64,000 bases of DNA from Perca fluviatilis (Eukaryota > Chordata > Actinopteri > Perciformes > Percidae). The stretch covers positions 5,856,148-5,920,147 of the forward strand of contig NC_053123.1 in NCBI RefSeq assembly GCF_010015445.1, written 5' to 3'. Below are positions 11,447-22,439 of the stretch, in pieces. Position numbers and translations under genes: made by a program. The notes under the pieces are model-generated. The model saw only the letters and a program-made list of their open reading frames with translations, was not told the DNA's origin and did no database searches. The first letter of the stretch is position 1. Every line of letters starts with the position of its first letter.

Positions 11447-12400
11447 TATACGTGAACAGTACTGTCTTTCTAAACTATATTTTTAATAAACTGTCTGTAC
11501 ATTTACAAAGTTCTCAATGCTTCGGTTTACATGTAGGAACCCTCATTATGCTACCGTGGAAGTGTGGTGCTATTTTGAGCCTTGTTAGTGGTATAGAAAT
11601 AGCGATTTCTTTTTACTTTAGCCGTGCCCCGACGACTAGCGTTACAAGCTAATTAGCAGTTTGCGATAAAACTGGTCACATTGGATTAGCATGAAAACAA
11701 ATCCCAGAGAACAGTCGAACTCGGACATGTGTGTTATTAACCCCTAGGTTCATTTTGCACCTGAATTGTCCTTTTAAAGCAGTAGTTTGGCATTTTGGGA
11801 AATGTTCGTATTTGCTGTCTCAACAAGGGTTAAATGAGAAGACCAATACCAATTGAAACCATAGACAACACTTAGGCTTAGCTGTGTCATCCTCCCCCTT
11901 CATCCAACAATCTTTACGTCTGGTTTCAAAAAACCAAGATGGCAACGGCCAAATTGTTAAACTCAAGGCTTCAAATAGGTAGTCCCCAAACCAATGGGTG
12001 ACATTCCTTCTTCTACGCCTGTTATTTTTTCAGTCAACGCACAAAATGGCCCTTACTTTTCACCTCTGCCAAATCAAACCACTTACTTACTTACACAAAC
12101 GACTTTGCTCCTGCCAACCTCAATAGTTAGAGGAAGAGGACCAATTTTTACTTGTGCAACTTTGGCTTTAAGATTAGCCAGTTGTGAGAATTAGAGTCAT
12201 TCGGACCATGAAAGAATACAAACTGTGGGCAAAAAAGTGTCATATACTTGGCTTGAAGTACACATTATATAATTTGTCTCTGTTTGGATCTTTGGAGCCC
12301 AGTCCTTTTGCTGCACTTAAAAAGGTGGATGGACTTTAGTCTTAGGAGTTTAAATGTGTAGTGTGGCTCCTAACAAACATCCTCTCTCTCCACTCCAACT
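11447..12400. other. Mostly unassigned; possible repeat piece
   Basis: The part at about 11925-12003 (CCAAGATGGCAACGGCC followed by AAACCAATGGGTGACAT) resembles the end of a frequent fish DNA repeat that lies near 'GACGTCACCCATTGG' sequence. The rest shows nothing I recognise. Confidence 0.4.
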
Positions 12401-12401
12401 C

Positions 12402-12909
12402 AGTCTCATGGCAGTTCGTGAAATGGTCACGTTATTTAATCTATTGATTCGTGTTCGCGGGGACGTTTTTATAGTTTTTTTTCGTGGTGGCCAGCACGAA
12501 AATGTAAACTTTTTAAATGGGAAGCATATGTCGTGGTCACAGCACGACTACGGTAGTGAGTAGTATGAAATTCCGAAAATCCCCATAAGGAGGTTGGTTG
12601 GGGTGGTGGATGGGTCAAACAATTCCGGACTTTCACCCCGGAGGCCGGGGATCATATCCCGCGTGTGGCGTTATGTTTCCCCGTTAACCGTCCCGTTGTT
12701 GTCGCGCGTTACCTGCGGCCATCTCCTGGCGTGTGAGGCGGCCTGTCCCCGTTGTTTTTTTCCTTAACCCAACCTCCGCCATCCTGTTATTGTCGCGCTC
12801 CCCCCGTGACCGTCTCCCGGCGTATGAGGCCCCCGTCTCCCAGCATGTGAGGCATCCTCCCCCGCAATCTCCGTATAGACCATTTCGTGCTGGCCACCTG
12901 CCGTGAGAC
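12402..12909. mobile_element. GC-rich DNA-type repeat with short inverted ends
   Basis: The left end GTCTCATGGCAG pairs with the right end CTGCCGTGAGAC; TTCGTG/CACGAA and AAATGG/CCATTT lie just inside. The GC content is much higher than in its surroundings. Within it, a TCTCCCGGCGTGTGAGGC-like phrase occurs three times (about 12721, 12810 and 12836). No target duplication is clear. Short ORFs on both strands carry no transposase motif. Confidence 0.55.
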
Positions 12910-13755
12910 CGTGTTGGCTGGTCACAGAGGCGTTGCACTCATGACATTGCTAAAACGTTTCTGCACCAAAGCTCTGTTACAGTTTTTTTTATTATTCTTG
13001 TCGTTTTCTTATGAAGAGGAATCTTTCTTTGGTTCAAAATCGATTGGAAAAGATAGATTTACTGTCTCATTTACTTTGATTTACTTTAATTTCTCCCCCA
13101 CATTGCCTTTACAGACCAAATATTATTTGTTATTATCTGCTGCCCATTATCTGTCAGTGGCCTTCTTCGTGTTCTGTCACATTCAGCAGGCCTTTCTGGA
13201 GGATCCGATGATGGATGAGAGCGAATGGACAAAATGCCTCATGCTGCAGTCATAACCCTGTTTCTAGTAAATGTTTTATGAGTGTGTCCTCTCCCTCATT
13301 GATGTTATGTCAACTGGCTCAACACACAAAAACCAGCAATCAATCATGTGACACCTGTAGAAGGAAGTGGTCTGGACTCTAAAGCTGACATGTTGACACC
13401 GATGCAAAAAAAATGGGACAAATCAAAGTGGAGATTGATGCTACACAGATGGCATTTTACAAGTGTTCTGGGAAATATCGCTTGGGTTCTTCATTCTTAG
13501 AAAGAACACAATAAACTGAGCCACATCTGTATTTTTTGTTATGACAGAGTTGTGTTACATGAACATCTGGGGGGGAAGGGAAAACAAAACACAAACACAA
13601 GAGATGAAGAAAATGTCTTTTCAAAAATAAACATTTCAGCTTGTGAACAAATTACCCCTCGGTGTAAATGTGACAATTGGACAAGGGTAAAAAAATAAAA
13701 TCACATTTTGAATGTTATCTTATTTCTGTGGACCACTCCTTTTAATAAAGGGTTT
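12910..13755. other. No recognised feature
   Basis: AT-rich sequence with no convincing exon. A 122-codon plus-strand frame starting in the preceding repeat at 12887 has no domain. Confidence 0.4.
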
Positions 13756-13759
13756 TTAA
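13756..13759. repeat. TTAA target site (left of element 1)
   Basis: TTAA lies directly before AGGGGTGATAGAATG. The matching TTAA is at 16308-16311. Confidence 0.8.
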
Positions 13760-14112
13760 AGGGGTGATAGAATGCAAAACCGATTTTACCCTGTCATAGT
13801 TGAATAACGACAGTTCGGTGGGTAAATAGGACATACATATAAGCTCAAAATCCCATTGACACCCTTTTACTATGAAAATTTCATATTTTGAAACTGCCGC
13901 TGAAAACGGGCGAATCCCAACAAAGCTGGAAGTTGACGTCAACCTTCCAAAAACCGGAACCTTTGTCAGCCCATGGGTGTATTAAGAGAACGGTCACGCC
14001 CCAACATTTACATAGGCTACACAACTGACCTGAGATCAGTTAGTCTTCTGAATCTAGGTCGTGCAGATCTCAGAAAATGTATACATTGTTCATATGCTAT
14101 TTTACCATTAAA

Positions 14113-14515
14113 TTCACTTCTGAGACTTTTTTATGCGAGAAATCAACTACTTAGAGGTCAAATATGGGCCGTTTTACGAAAATTGATGTCTAATTGCAAA
14201 TTTTGTTCGACTGTGTGTCGGACTTCAGAGGTTGGTGCTGCCTGTGTTGCTGCCTCGCCGCCTGGCCTGCCTTCCTCCACAGACCCCGGCTTGCTGTGAG
14301 CCCGATTGAGCTCCGGCACGGCTGCTGCAGCCCACAGCACCTCATACCCGCGCAAAGTCACCGTTTGGGCTGGTGGACTACTACCAAACGCCGCTGCTCT
14401 GACAGAGCTCCAGGGCCTGCAACTCCCCTCTTCCAGCTAGCTAGCTAAATGCCCGGTGTATGTGAGTGAAAGCGCGGTCAGCGAGCTTGTTACGCCAGCA
14501 TTCTCTTACCACAGA
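14113..14515 (+). repeat. Left arm of internal inverted repeat
   Basis: The stretch from AATTCACTTCTGAGAC through CAAATATGGGCCGTTTTACG and CTTCCTCCACAGACCCCGGC to GCGGTCAGCGAGCTTGTTAC returns in reverse complement at 15556-15930. The arm is GC-rich compared with the array it encloses. Short frames here are not genes. Confidence 0.85.
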
Positions 14516-14683
14516 TTCTAGTTAATCTTATAATGTGTGTAATTATAATGTGTTGAGTTATTTAAACAAACGATTGGGAAAATAAACGCCGCTTGTCCAT
14601 GAGTCTCATTGATAGAACCTGCGGCTGGATGGAGCTCTATCAATGAGAGCTAGCTAGCCTCCTCTTAGAATTCCTCTGGAATT

Positions 14684-15540
14684 CACAAATATTCATTAAC
14701 TTGAAATCGAACACCGTTGTTAGCTTTATAAAAACATATAGTTAGATGGTAAGTGGCGTGACGAAATTCAAACTGTAAATATACTCGAATTACGACCAAA
14801 AATGAAGCTAACTAGCCGCAATCTGTACACATAGGATTGCAGGCACAGTCACAGCTAACGAAACCCGTACAGCTCACAAATATTCATTAACTTGAAATCG
14901 GACACCGATGTTAGCTTTATAAAACATATAGTTAGATGTTGTATAAGTGGCGTGACGAAATTCAAACTGTAAATATACTCGAATTACGACCAAAAATGAA
15001 GCTAACTAGCCGCAATCTGTACACATAGTATTGCAGGGACAGTCGCAGCTAACGAAACCCTTACAGCTCACAAATATTCATTAACTTGAAATCGGACACC
15101 GTTGTTAGCTTTATAAAACATATAGTTAGTTGTTGTATAAGTGGCGTGACAAAATTCTAACTGTAAATATACTCGAATTACGACCAAAAATGAAGCTAAC
15201 TAGCCGCAATCTGTACACATAGGATTGAAGGGACAGTCGCAGCTAACGAAACCCTTACAGCTCACAAATATTCATTAACTTGAAATCGGACACCGTTGTT
15301 AGCTTTATAAAACATATAGTTAGATGTTGTATAAGTGGTGGGGACCATTCAAACTGTAAATATACTCGAATTATGACCAAAAATGAAGCTAACTACCGCG
15401 GCAATCTGTACACATAGGATTGCAGGGACAGTCGCAGCTAACGAAACCCTTACAGCTCACAAATATTCATTAACTTGAAATCGGACACCGTTGTTAGCTT
15501 TATAAAACATATAGTTATATGTTGTATAGCTAAGTGGCGG
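14684..15540 (+). repeat. 194-bp tandem array, about 4.4 copies
   Basis: Copies of the unit starting CACAAATATTCATTAACTTG begin at 14684, 14875, 15069, 15263 and 15458, giving periods of 191, 194, 194 and 195 bp. Each unit contains GTTAGCTTTATAAAACATAT, CTGTAAATATACTCGAATTA and CTAACTAGCCGCAATCTG. Copies differ by few substitutions. The array lies only between the two inverted arms of the transposon. Confidence 0.93.
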
Positions 15541-15555
15541 TGCATATGTGTAACA

Positions 15556-15930
15556 TGTGGTAAGAGATTGCTGGTGTAACAAGCTCGCTGACCGCGCTCA
15601 CACCACGGCCATTTAGCTAGCAGGAAGAGAGGAGATGCAGGCCCTGGATCTTTGTCAGGGCAGCGGCGTTTGGTAGTAGTCCACCAGCCCAAACGGTGTG
15701 TTTCGCGGGTATGAGGTGCTGTGGGCTGCAGCAGCGTGCCGAGCTCAATCGAGCTCACAGCAAGCCGGGGTCTGTGGAGGAAGGCAGGCCGGCGGCGAGC
15801 CAGCAACACAGGCAGCTGAACTCCGACACACAGTTTTACCAAATTTGCAATTAGCCATCCATTTTCGTAAAACGGCCCATATTTGAGCTTTATATAGTTG
15901 ATTTCGCACAAAAAGTCTCAGAAGTGAATT
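15556..15930 (-). repeat. Right arm of internal inverted repeat
   Basis: The reverse complement of 14113-14515 with small indels: GTAACAAGCTCGCTGACCGC, GCCGGGGTCTGTGGAGGAAG, CGTAAAACGGCCCATATTTG and GTCTCAGAAGTGAATT appear in mirrored order. Confidence 0.85.
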
Positions 15931-15995
15931 TGGTAAGGAAACATTGCAGTGTCTGGAATATGAGATTCTGTCGCGTTTCTAATGTCTGTGTATTG

Positions 15996-16115
15996 GGGAT
16001 TCGCTCAACCAATCAGCACACCGACCTCTAATGCGTGTGTATGGCGAAGTCGCTCAACCAATCAGCCCGTCTATATGTGTATGCGGGGCTAAGGCTCAAC
16101 CAAGCAGCGCGCAGC
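15996..16115 (+). repeat. Three short repeats carrying CCAAT-type boxes
   Basis: GCTCAACCAATCAGC or a close variant occurs at about 16003, 16049 and 16092 (the third has CCAAGCAG), spaced roughly 45 bp apart with TGTGTATG-like sequence between. The first two contain CCAATCAG, the core bound by NF-Y-type factors. Function is not shown; this may only be a small tandem repeat near the transposon end. Confidence 0.6.
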
Positions 16116-16316
16116 TCATCTAAATATTCATGACCATACCATATTTGGAAGAAAAGCTCTTGTTACAAATAGGGCCAAAACACAGGGATGCATAAGGGCC
16201 AATAAAATATCAACCGGGCCATTTTCAGCCCAACTAATGTTACATACCCCATTAGGAGACCATAAGGAACAGTGTGAAATACCCTATATAATCATTCTAT
16301 CACCCCTTTAAATTAA

Positions 16317-17191
16317 AGTGATGGTTCGGAGTAATTTCACCCTAGGGTCCTGTGCACCATGACCTCGACAAGACCCCAAAAAAAGTTTTTTCACCTGAAC
16401 ACTGTATTGAGTAAGAGTAGCGTTATTAGCTGAATAGCGTAGGGCGGGGTAGCGGCTATACCGTTTGTATCTCACGTAAATGACCCCACTAATAATGCCC
16501 GAAATGATGTCGAACGTCGCACTCATAAAACGATGGATTGGAAAGTTTGTAAGTACACCAGAAGTTTATGTAAATAACACTTTCGCCTGCTGCTTGGCTC
16601 TCTTCTGTTTGTTGTTGCGTTGCAGTAAGACGTGGTATACGGGCCGTCTACAAATTACAACACCGAAAAGAGATGTTACAAAAATATTTTTTTATTTAAC
16701 TTTTTTTTTAAGTAAGTTCTGTAGTATAACTAGCAGGAGACAATTAATAATTGAGGTAAGTTTGGAGACATTACCATATTTAATCATTAAATTAATAAAT
16801 ATTTTTCGGTGTAGTAATTTGTAGACGGCCCTAAGCACTCGTCTAACTGCAGGTAGCAGCAGCAGCAACAACAACAGAGAGCAGAAGAGAGCAGGTAAGT
16901 GTTCATAAACTTCTGGTGTACTTACAAACTTTCCAATCCATCGTTTTATGAGTACATAACCTATTTGTACTAGTGTAGAAGTTTGGTATCATTTTGGGCA
17001 TTATTAGTGGGGTCATTTACGAGATACAAACGTGGGTCCATTAGCCTCTGCGCTAAGCTATTCAGCTGATAACGCTACTCTACGCTAACTCTCCCAATGT
17101 TAGACCCAGGTGAAAAAAGCTTCTGGGGGGGTGTTTGGCTCGAGGTGATGGTGCAAAGGACCCTAGGGTGAAATTACTCCGAACCATCACT
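16317..17191. mobile_element. TTAA-flanked foldback element 2 (875 bp)
   Basis: The element starts AGTGATGGTTCGGAG and ends with its exact reverse complement. TTAA occurs at 16313-16316 and 17192-17195. The inverted arms are very long: sequence from ACCCTAGGGTCC through CCCACTAATAATGCCC, TGGATTGGAAAGTTTGTAAG and CCGTCTACAAATTAC is repeated in reverse, leaving a central loop of only about 100-130 bp. The whole element can fold into one stem. No coding capacity. Its left TTAA is separated from the right TTAA of element 1 by one base. Confidence 0.88.
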
Positions 17192-17195
17192 TTAA

Positions 17196-20100
17196 ATAAA
17201 GCAGAACATTTGACAACAGTGACTGTTTCCTGGTTGCTATTTGCCAGACAGGGATACCACATTGGAGGAATTCAAGGAACTTCTCTTGCTTTTCTTGAGC
17301 TGACAATGTTCAAATGAGTGGGAGGCTTTATATTAACATCGAAGGGCGGATCAGAAGGACTACATAGCCATGCCCTCACCACACAGCAATTCAGACTTCA
17401 AGTGTAACAACACATCAACTGAAGTCTAATGGGGGGAAAGCCTTAAGAGTCCAGTGAGTCTTAACATGGTCCCCAGTTAACAGTGGTCAATGACATGCAG
17501 AATATTTGACTTTGTGGCTCCCCTGCTGTCTCTGAGCTTTGTGTCCTCCAACTCCTCCCTCAGTGAGAGCTTGTTAATTCTTGCAGGCTGGTTCCACATT
17601 GCCACACCATCAGTCTAACACAAAAACAGTAAGGCATTGTTCAATCTAAGGACATTTTTGGAAGTATGTGTGTGGGCCAGTTATCTAGTTCAGCCTGGCA
17701 CCCTTCCTTTTACCAACATTTAGAAATGGTCAGCAACTTTTTACAACCAGACCTTATTGTGTTCATAGTCCTTTGTATTGTCGTTTCTAAAGAAAAGCAA
17801 CGCTATGCCGCTGCCTTAACGGCCAAATTGTAGCCATGGCGTTTGCCAGTTGCTTTGTCAGGCTCTGTTGCCACATTGTGGTGAGCATACATGTCAAACA
17901 ATAGCCCTTTTTGAGTCACATCCCCAGAACTGTAAACCTATGAATCACTGTGGCTTTTCCTTGTCCTTCAAGGCGTTGTTTGGGTACAAGGAATTCAGGC
18001 CTTGGCAGCTCTTTTTTGATGCTGACGCTTCCGATTAGGTCTGCATTACCATTTGCGCTCATCACAATGCGGTCCTCCCAATGCACACACAAACCTTCCT
18101 CACTCCTTGATAATGGTGATCTTGTAACCACCTGTTTGTCTTTGCTCCATCACTTGATTTGCTCTCAGTCTGGTATGCACAATGTGTCATGCACAAAGCG
18201 AGCCACGCAATCAGGACTCAGGCTCTGTCCAGCGGATGGCAAGACTAATTCACACTCAAAGATGTCAGCTCTAAATCTTATTTACTGCTTGTTATTCTAA
18301 TGTTCATGCCTTTTGGCTTATTTTTAAAGACTTGCAGTATGTATAAGCAGTCCACTCTGGAATGAAGGAATGAGTTGCTCATACATACACTTATTAGCAT
18401 GCAGCCTACATGTAAATGATCCCAACTGATACTACAGCCATGTCAAATGTTAAAAAGGACTAAAGGATCATTTTGAAGTTGCATCTTACCAAAAATACAC
18501 TGACACCATTACAGAGAAATGCACAGAAGCTACCCTTCCGAATGGAATAGTGGTAAACCTAAATGTCTACAAAATCGGCTTGTGACCAGATGTTTGCCGC
18601 AGAGAATACCCAGAACCGTGATCAAAGTGAGCTGGAGCGAGGCTGCAGTAGGAAACTATGGCAGAGATGTAGGCACTTAGGGCCCATGTTGTGGCCTGGA
18701 ATCACAATAAGCAAAATGTAGGAAGCGTCTTTTATGTGCAACTCCCGTGTTTATGTATTTTTATCATTCCAAGTGAGCACAAATGTTCATATTTATGCTG
18801 GACACAGTCTACTCTGCACAAGTTCAAATGCATACGTACTACTTACATAGACTATATGACTTTTTTAAGTGCCTGCAAGAATTTGAGAAGTAATGACTAA
18901 AAGGCCATGGTATGACAGGTCTTTTCTTCTATATTGCCAGGATTTGTTTGTCTTACAGTTATATACCCTTGTTTTTGTTGTTGTGAAAACGTGATTGCTG
19001 GATTAACTTGAACACAAATTCCAAAGGGGAAACGATGGGCCTTGGGCTGTATATCTTTGAGGCAGTCTCCCCAAGGGAGCACATGTGTGAATGCCCAACT
19101 TGACTTCAAGGAAAGACAACATGGTTTCTCGCCCCGCTTCGGCGGCATGCAGACGCGTGCTCTCCTAAAACAATACTGAGGAGCAGTCAGCTTCATTTAC
19201 CATGATAAAGAAAAACACAGCCTTTTCTCTTAAGCTCTGGTGGGTGCGTACTCTTAAGAGAATGTTGTAGTACATATTTCCACTCAGTGTTTCCATTACA
19301 AGTTCTGATGACTAACAGTGGTTCGAGGGTGTCAGCGTTGTCATCTGCTTGGCAGTGACAGACAGGGCCTTACCGCCATGCTACTTTATCTCTATGTTGT
19401 CCAAATATCCATTCTTGTCAGCCTACGTCTTTTTTTTTTTCACTCTGTTGTGATGATTTCTTGTCGGCCCCCCCGCCCCACCTTCCTTATCTCCTATACT
19501 GTGTCTGTGCTCGTCATCATACCCACAGGGAGTATCAGGCTTCTAACCTCATTGAGGTGTAACTTTTCCCTGAACCTAGAGGATCCTGCTTCCGTCAGTA
19601 GGAAACAAAAGTGTTAGAGTCATAAACAAAAGAGCTGCTAGAAGAACTGGTGTTGTAAATTGAGTAATCCCTTAGATCACCATATAATTCGTTTAATTTT
19701 GTTTGCATTCCTACAACCAAGAGCCTAGGAATTGTAACCATCCTCAGAGTTTTGAACTTTTTTTGATTTAGAAACCACTGGTCTTCTATTTACAAGTTAC
19801 AGTTTCATCAGTCATGTGTGCCTTGTTGTCTAACGGTCTAACCATTCCAAAAGCAACCAATGTGAACATAATGCTTTGAAAATTTCAACCAGAAAGTTTT
19901 GTTTGCAGAACTACTGTCTTTTCAAAAACATAAGGGAGACCTTCAGATAGTAGCAAGCTTGCAATACTCAGACAGTTTAAACAAATGTTTCAAACAAATC
20001 TACTATCTACAATCCAATGAAAAGTCTTATCCACCAAGAATTGATTCAGGTATCGCCCGCAAAGCCGTATATAACACTTTATAGTGACAAAGTTCTTTGT

Positions 20101-20940
20101 TTCTGTGAACATGGGCTCATAAAAAGTCTATAATCCTAACACTATACTGCTGTACTCACTAGTGCCCCAAATATACTGTATATTAATCCACATCTGAATA
20201 TAGTCCCAGGAAATACACCATTTGTCTAAACATGGTTTTGGTCCATGGGATTTGTTAACAATAACAAAAATCTAGAATAGCGCCAGTCTTATCGTTTCAG
20301 GTTAGTGGGACATCAAGGCTACGGACCATGACGCTGTATTTTCTCTGCTGTGTCACTTGTGTGTGGTTTGTCACAGCACAATGTGTCCCTGAACAGTCTG
20401 GAGGCTTAAAGTAAAAAAAAAATATTTCGATTCATTTAGTAATTTTTAAATTTTTAAAAAAAAAAAAAAAAAAAAAATAAAAAAATTTTTTGAAGATATT
20501 TGGTAGAGACTTGATGATGACTATTGTATTATATTTTGTTGCAAAAGATTAATATAGAGGAAATGGATAATTGTTGGTGCCTATCAGCGAAAAGCCCTGC
20601 CTTAGTAAACTTTGTAAAGAACAAGTTTCCTATTTCATCAATGTGTTACATTTAATGTTAAATCTGAATTTAACTGCATCCCCATCAAAATCAATTAATA
20701 AAATAATTAGGGACCGGTAGCACACTTGGGTGTCCATGTGGAACAGTGTAAAAAGAAATCACCACAACAGGAAAGAGGGTTCAAAGTCCAGCTGCAGTGC
20801 TTTTGGCTTTGCTTCAACAAACACAGTTGGCCTTTTATGTGGGTGGGAAGCCAGTAAGGGATCACAATATTGTCACTGCATTAGTGTCTAGTGGGGATAA
20901 CGTGAACCTCCATGTGCATTATGTGTTCTGGGCGAAACCT
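17196..20940. other. No recognised feature
   Basis: About 3.7 kb without repeats or exons I can name. Open frames of up to 116 codons (17950-18300) overlap each other and show no domain. An A/T-only tract is listed separately. Confidence 0.45.
20456..20487. repeat. Poly(A)-rich tract
   Basis: A run of about 22 A followed by TAAAAAAA. No retrotransposon body is recognised next to it. Confidence 0.85.
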
Positions 20941-21110
20941 CTCACTGGTTTCTTGTCCTGATTGTTAAAATGGTTTGTCTGGGTCCAGACCTTTGAATCT
21001 GCCAACTCACCGAGACGACTGATTCGTCTAGAATCATGACATATACAAAGATTTTCTCGGTTGAAAATCGATTGATCCAAGCGTGTCCGGTCCTCCGCCA
21101 CACGCCATAC

Positions 21111-21161
21111 CACACCGAGAGCATCTCAGAAGCGCTTCGCTTCTGAGATGCTCTCGGTGTG
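21111..21161. repeat. Perfect 51-bp hairpin
   Basis: Two 24-nt arms (21111-21134 and 21138-21161) are exact reverse complements, separated by only CTT. The outer arm edge is CACACCGAGAGC and the inner edge AGAAGCG. The 3-nt loop and lack of flanking stem argue against a microRNA precursor. It may be a recent foldback duplication or an assembly artefact. Confidence 0.95.
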
Positions 21162-21417
21162 AGATCTTGCCTGCCCAAGTGTCACTGAAAAGACTCTCTA
21201 CAAGTACTTAAAAGAACAATTATGTGTTTAATAGCTTGTGTCTACCTTCCACTCCAAGCACTCCTGCAATTAAATTCCATGACTTCTCTTTTCTGGCGTT
21301 GGATCTGTGGTGTCGTATAACATTAATATCTTGTGTTTTTTCACCTCCGAGATGAATCTCTCGTCTTCCATGGTATTGTAGAGGAGACATACATACGATA
21401 TTGGGGTGTCTTTTGAT

Positions 21418-21640
21418 AAATTGACTGGATGCTCTAATCCTAAAACATCCCGCCTGGCATTTGAAGACCTTGCGGCCAGCGTGAAAAATAGACCTGGCTC
21501 GTATTTTAAGCGGAGTGGAAAGCTGCTTCTCGCGCGCTTCTGGGATGCGCTGCATCGCCACTGGTGGAATAACAAGCATTGTCTTGAATGGCAAGAAATG
21601 GAAAGACAATTAGCCAATCAGAACCACAGGCGAGACTAAC
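21418..21640. repeat. Dispersed repeat 'AAAAATAGACC', copy 2
   Basis: Related to 10590-10735 (GACTGGATGCTCTA, GAAAAATAGACCTGGC, TTCTGGGATGCGCTGC, TGGTGGAAT). The minus-strand frame of 129 codons that overlaps it (21220-21609) is a by-product of this repeat and its flank. Confidence 0.55.
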
Positions 21641-21856
21641 GCCGTTGTCAAGTTTTTGTCAAGCTGTCTCAATATCGCCCAGCACCGTAGTTTGTTTTTA
21701 TCTTTTCCGCTACATTCTAAAAACCCCAGCAAAACCATTATGTTGGCATGGCTACGCATCAGTCGACTTAAAATGACGTAAGAATCAGGCAGATACTTCG
21801 GTCCCTAGTGATTGGGCCAGGGAATATCAAATCCCCCTCCCCCACTGAAATCAGTT

Positions 21857-22436
21857 AGAGCTGGCTGCACGAGTCCTTACCAACACCAAGAAAGTAGCTC
21901 ACATCACTACAGTTCTGAAGTCCTTACACTGGCTTCCCATGCACCAAAGAATAGATTTCAAAATACTCATGTTAGTTTATAAATCACAAAACAGTTTAGG
22001 ACCAATTTACCTTTCGAATCTGCAGAGATCTTTGAAATCATCAGGGACAGGTCTGCTTGCCATCCCCAGAGTCGGAACAAAAAAGGGGGAAGCTGCGTTC
22101 AGCTTCTATGGTCCGTACATCTGGAACAAACTACTGCTAAACTGTAGTTCGGCACCTAATCTCAGCTCTTTTAAATCAAGGCTGAAGACCTTTCTTTTCA
22201 ACACTGCCTTTTCTTAATTCATGGCACTCCATTGTGAATATACTTTTGTATTCAATCTACTTTTATTTGTTTTTTCTTTCCATCGTTTATATTTTCTTAT
22301 TAACTGCTTTCTATCTGTTATCAATTTGTATGAATTTTTTACTTCGTTTTTATGTCTTATGTAAAGCACTTACATGAATTGCACTGCTGCTGAACTGTGC
22401 TCTACAAATAAATTGCCTTGCCTTGCCTTGCCTAGA
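21857..22436 (+). mobile_element. L2-type LINE, 3' end
   Basis: ORF2 C-terminus, 3' UTR and tail. The translation runs from LAARVLTNTKK through HWLPMHQRIDFKIL and WNKLLLNCSS to SFKSRLKTFLFNTAFS and stop. This is the thumb/C-terminal segment of fish L2 reverse transcriptases. The frame is open for 92 codons from 21939, but the RT catalytic core is missing (5' truncation). The UTR ends in GTAAAGCACTT, CTACAAATAAA and a tail of about four TTGCC/CCTTG repeats. Little decay suggests a fairly recent insertion. Confidence 0.9.
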
Positions 22437-22439
22437 GTG

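Larger units (their letters stand above)
13760..16307. mobile_element. TTAA-flanked DNA transposon 1 (about 2.55 kb, non-coding)
   Basis: The ends are AGGGGTGATAGAATG and its exact reverse complement CATTCTATCACCCCT, each next to TTAA. TTAA duplications are used by the piggyBac and Kolobok superfamilies; the AG..CT termini fit Kolobok better than piggyBac, whose ends are usually CCC..GGG (inference). The interior has a long inverted repeat (arms about 14113-14515 and 15556-15930) enclosing a 194-bp tandem array. No transposase is seen, and open frames over the arms mirror each other. Confidence 0.85.

Noticed and set aside
13973..15911. Open frames of 84-153 codons in the arms of TTAA element 1
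   Set aside because: The frames in the left and right arms mirror each other because the arms are inverted copies, and none shows transposase motifs.
21111..21161. microRNA precursor
   Set aside because: The loop is only 3 nt and the stem 24 bp with no extension; a Drosha substrate needs a longer stem and a larger loop.
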